A DNA stretch of 64,000 nucleotides from Labrys okinawensis (GTDB lineage Bacteria > Pseudomonadota > Alphaproteobacteria > Rhizobiales > Labraceae), in NCBI RefSeq assembly GCF_002982075.1, contig NZ_PUEJ01000001.1:496001-560000 (forward strand). The letters are read 5' to 3'. The first letter of the stretch is position 1; every line of letters starts with the position of its first letter. The notes under the pieces are model-generated. The model did not search any database. It was given only the letters and a program-made list of their open reading frames with translations, and was not told the DNA's origin. A program made the translations under genes and the position numbers. Positions 62,405 through 64,000 of the stretch are shown piece by piece.

Positions 62405-63559
62405 ATGCCGATCGATCGCAGCCCCCCGCTTCCCGCGCGTTTTCCCGAAAGGCGGGACCAGGCCTCGGGCCTCAATCTGGTGCAGGCAGCCGATCACAAT
62501 CTGCGCGTCACCCTGGAAGCCCTGCGGCGCGGCGGGGCGATGACGCGGCTCGAACTCGCCCATGTCACCGGCCTGACCGTGCCGGGCATCGCCAACATCC
62601 TGCGCCGCCTGACCGGCGAAGGGCTGATCGAAGCCCATAGTTCGGCACGCTCGAACCGTTTCGCGATTCGCCGGGGCAGCGCCGTGTCGATCGGGGTCGA
62701 TCTCGCCGGCGAACGGGCGAGGCTGATCGCCACCGACCTGGCGGGTACGCCGCTCTTTACCGAGGAGGCACCGGCCTCGATCGACGAGCCGGCCGAGATC
62801 GCCGCCTGGATCCGGCCGGCAATCTCCCAGCTCTCGGCGGCGGCGCCGGGCAGTCGGTTGTTCGGCATCGGGCTGACGGCAGGAGATCCTGCCGAAACGA
62901 TCCGGGCCGCGCTCGCGCCCTACCGGGTCATCATCGAACGGGACACGGTCGCCGCGGCGATCGGGGAGAGGCAATTCGGCGCCGCGACGGCCGATGACAG
63001 TTTCGTCTTCATCCTGCTCGGTGCCACCGTACGCGCCAGCATGATCATTGGCGGTACGGTGTTCGACGGCGCCGAGCACAAGGCCGGACTGGTCGGACTG
63101 ATGCGGACGGGCCGCGACGGGCGTTATCTCGACGAGGTGGCGGCGACCAGCCGCCTGGCCAGCCACGATGTGTCAAATCCCGCCGTGCAGCGATGGCTCG
63201 ACGAGGCCGCCGAACATCTCACCGACATGATCATCGCCATGGCCGCCTTTATTGGTCCGCGCCTGATCGTGGTGGGCGGCCGATTGCCGACGCCTCTTCT
63301 GGAAGCGCTGGCCGCGCGGCTGCAGGTGCTGCGCCGAAGCCGGATGATCGATCCGACGCACCCCTTCTGGCTGCCGGAAATCCGTTGCAGCACGCTGTCC
63401 GAGCAGGGCGTGGCACAGGGAATCGCGGCAATCCCCTTCCTCGATATCCTGCTACCGGACCTGCGCCGGACCTTCCAGTTGCGCCGGAATGTCAGCGAAG
63501 ATCGCGGGCACGCAACGGTGAGCGCGTCCGCTGCGCCGGATCGGCCGCTTCCAGCCTGA
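62405..63559 (+). CDS. ROK family transcriptional regulator
   Basis: A 384-residue ROK protein with an N-terminal winged helix (MTRLELAHVTGLTVPGIANI) and a C-terminal sugar-kinase-like domain (SIGVDLAGERARLIATDLAG). The usual ROK zinc-binding cysteine cluster is absent and the kinase signature is weak, so it is a regulator rather than a kinase. It overlaps the facing ROK gene by about 68 bp at the 3' end. Confidence 0.85.
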   Translation: MPIDRSPPLPARFPERRDQASGLNLVQAADHNLRVTLEALRRGGAMTRLELAHVTGLTVPGIANILRRLTGEGLIEAHSSARSNRFAIRRGSAVSIGVDLAGERARLIATDLAGTPLFTEEAPASIDEPAEIAAWIRPAISQLSAAAPGSRLFGIGLTAGDPAETIRAALAPYRVIIERDTVAAAIGERQFGAATADDSFVFILLGATVRASMIIGGTVFDGAEHKAGLVGLMRTGRDGRYLDEVAATSRLASHDVSNPAVQRWLDEAAEHLTDMIIAMAAFIGPRLIVVGGRLPTPLLEALAARLQVLRRSRMIDPTHPFWLPEIRCSTLSEQGVAQGIAAIPFLDILLPDLRRTFQLRRNVSEDRGHATVSASAAPDRPLPA

Positions 63560-64000
63560 GGGCATGCGCCAGCGGCATGGTGGCCGCTCCGAGCGCCGCG
63601 GCATCTTCCGAGCCACCGGCGCGATAGACCGGCGGCATCGGCCTGGGGTCGCGGGCGAGTTCTTCGTGAACGAAGAGCAGGAGCTTGTCCATCAAGGTCA
63701 CCGGCAAGCGGCCTCCGATCAGCACTGCATCGGGATTGATCAAGAGGCCGATATCGATGGCCGCCTCCGCCAGATACCGGGCCGCCATGCGCAGCCAGAT
63801 CACCACCAGATCCTTGCCGCGCTCGTCGAGAGCCAGCAATTGCTGCGGCTGCGCGACGGCGATGCCGTGCCGGGCCAGAAAGTCGTAGAGCTGCAGCAGC
63901 GAAACGAGCTGGCCGAGCGGCTGGACGCCGTCACCTTCCCGTCCGCCCGCCGGCGACAAAGGCAGCCAGCCGATTTCCCCGCTGATGCCGCTCGATCCGT
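63492..64000 (-). CDS. ROK family protein, 5' end outside window
   Basis: The frame is open to the window edge. The visible C-terminal part starts GSSGISGEIGWLPLSP, the SGxxGEIG region typical of ROK kinases and repressors, followed by a helical C-domain (INPDAVLIGGRLPVTLMDKL). The N-terminal half is missing, so kinase or regulator cannot be decided. It converges on and overlaps the other ROK gene. Confidence 0.8.
   Translation of the reverse strand, partial: GSSGISGEIGWLPLSPAGGREGDGVQPLGQLVSLLQLYDFLARHGIAVAQPQQLLALDERGKDLVVIWLRMAARYLAEAAIDIGLLINPDAVLIGGRLPVTLMDKLLLFVHEELARDPRPMPPVYRAGGSEDAAALGAATMPLAHALRLEAADPAQRTRSPLRARDLR

Overview
The window looks like a chromosomal segment of a GC-rich alphaproteobacterium, most likely Hyphomicrobiales (Rhizobiales). 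Pointers are the DUF1236 secreted protein, DUF883 and '[10 protein letters not shown]' small stress proteins, two GGAAC-N16/17-(C/T)GTT promoters of the EcfG general-stress type, an RhtX/FptX-like siderophore permease, HyuA/HyuB, and many ABC, IclR, LacI and ROK sugar genes. I saw no rRNA, tRNA, CRISPR array, transposase or phage gene.

Layout. 1-6.6 kb: one plus-strand sugar operon with an ABC ATPase (5' end outside the window), a permease made of two fused RbsC-like domains, an SDR, a 3-hydroxyacyl-CoA/L-gulonate-type dehydrogenase, a DUF849 beta-keto acid cleavage enzyme and an SMP-30 lactonase. 7-12.9 kb: stress and hypothetical genes, a LuxR-type regulator with a degenerate receiver, a broken membrane-protein gene and a TPR/HTH regulator next to a beta-propeller protein. 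12.9-17.7 kb: a divergent MocR/LysE pair with a clear operator, a lytic transglycosylase with a terminator, a YigZ protein and a membrane protein. 18-30 kb: an NCS1 permease, pxpC-pxpB-accC-accB-pxpA (a split, urea-carboxylase-like biotin enzyme plus LamB/YcsF) with a divergent LysR, then hyuA-hyuB with a divergent AraC regulator. 30.6-34.8 kb: TonB receptor, MFS permease and FhuF reductase, which together form an ABC-free ferric-siderophore route.

35.6-44.0 kb: a complete, collinear wspABCDEFR surface-sensing operon (MCP, CheW, CheR-TPR, CheW, CheA-REC, CheB, REC-GGDEF) that should make cyclic di-GMP. 44-48 kb: TetR, a second pseudo-receiver LuxR protein and two adjacent broken genes, one interrupted by a repeat and one frameshifted. 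48.3-54.2 kb: IclR, SDR, L-fuconate dehydratase, LacI and an MFS transporter (acid-sugar catabolism). 54.3-58.4 kb: sodium/solute symporter, a small membrane partner, an acetylpolyamine amidohydrolase-like enzyme and a LuxR regulator. 59-64 kb: otsB-otsA trehalose synthesis, a GNAT protein and two convergent ROK proteins.

The least expected structure is a family of roughly 105-bp palindromic repeats with five copies in the window (two of them shortened or divergent). Its ends read CTAGAGC and GCTATAG or close variants. One copy interrupts a gene, one carries the stop codons of both convergent neighbours, and one sits between wspA and wspB. This resembles a MITE or mosaic palindromic element.
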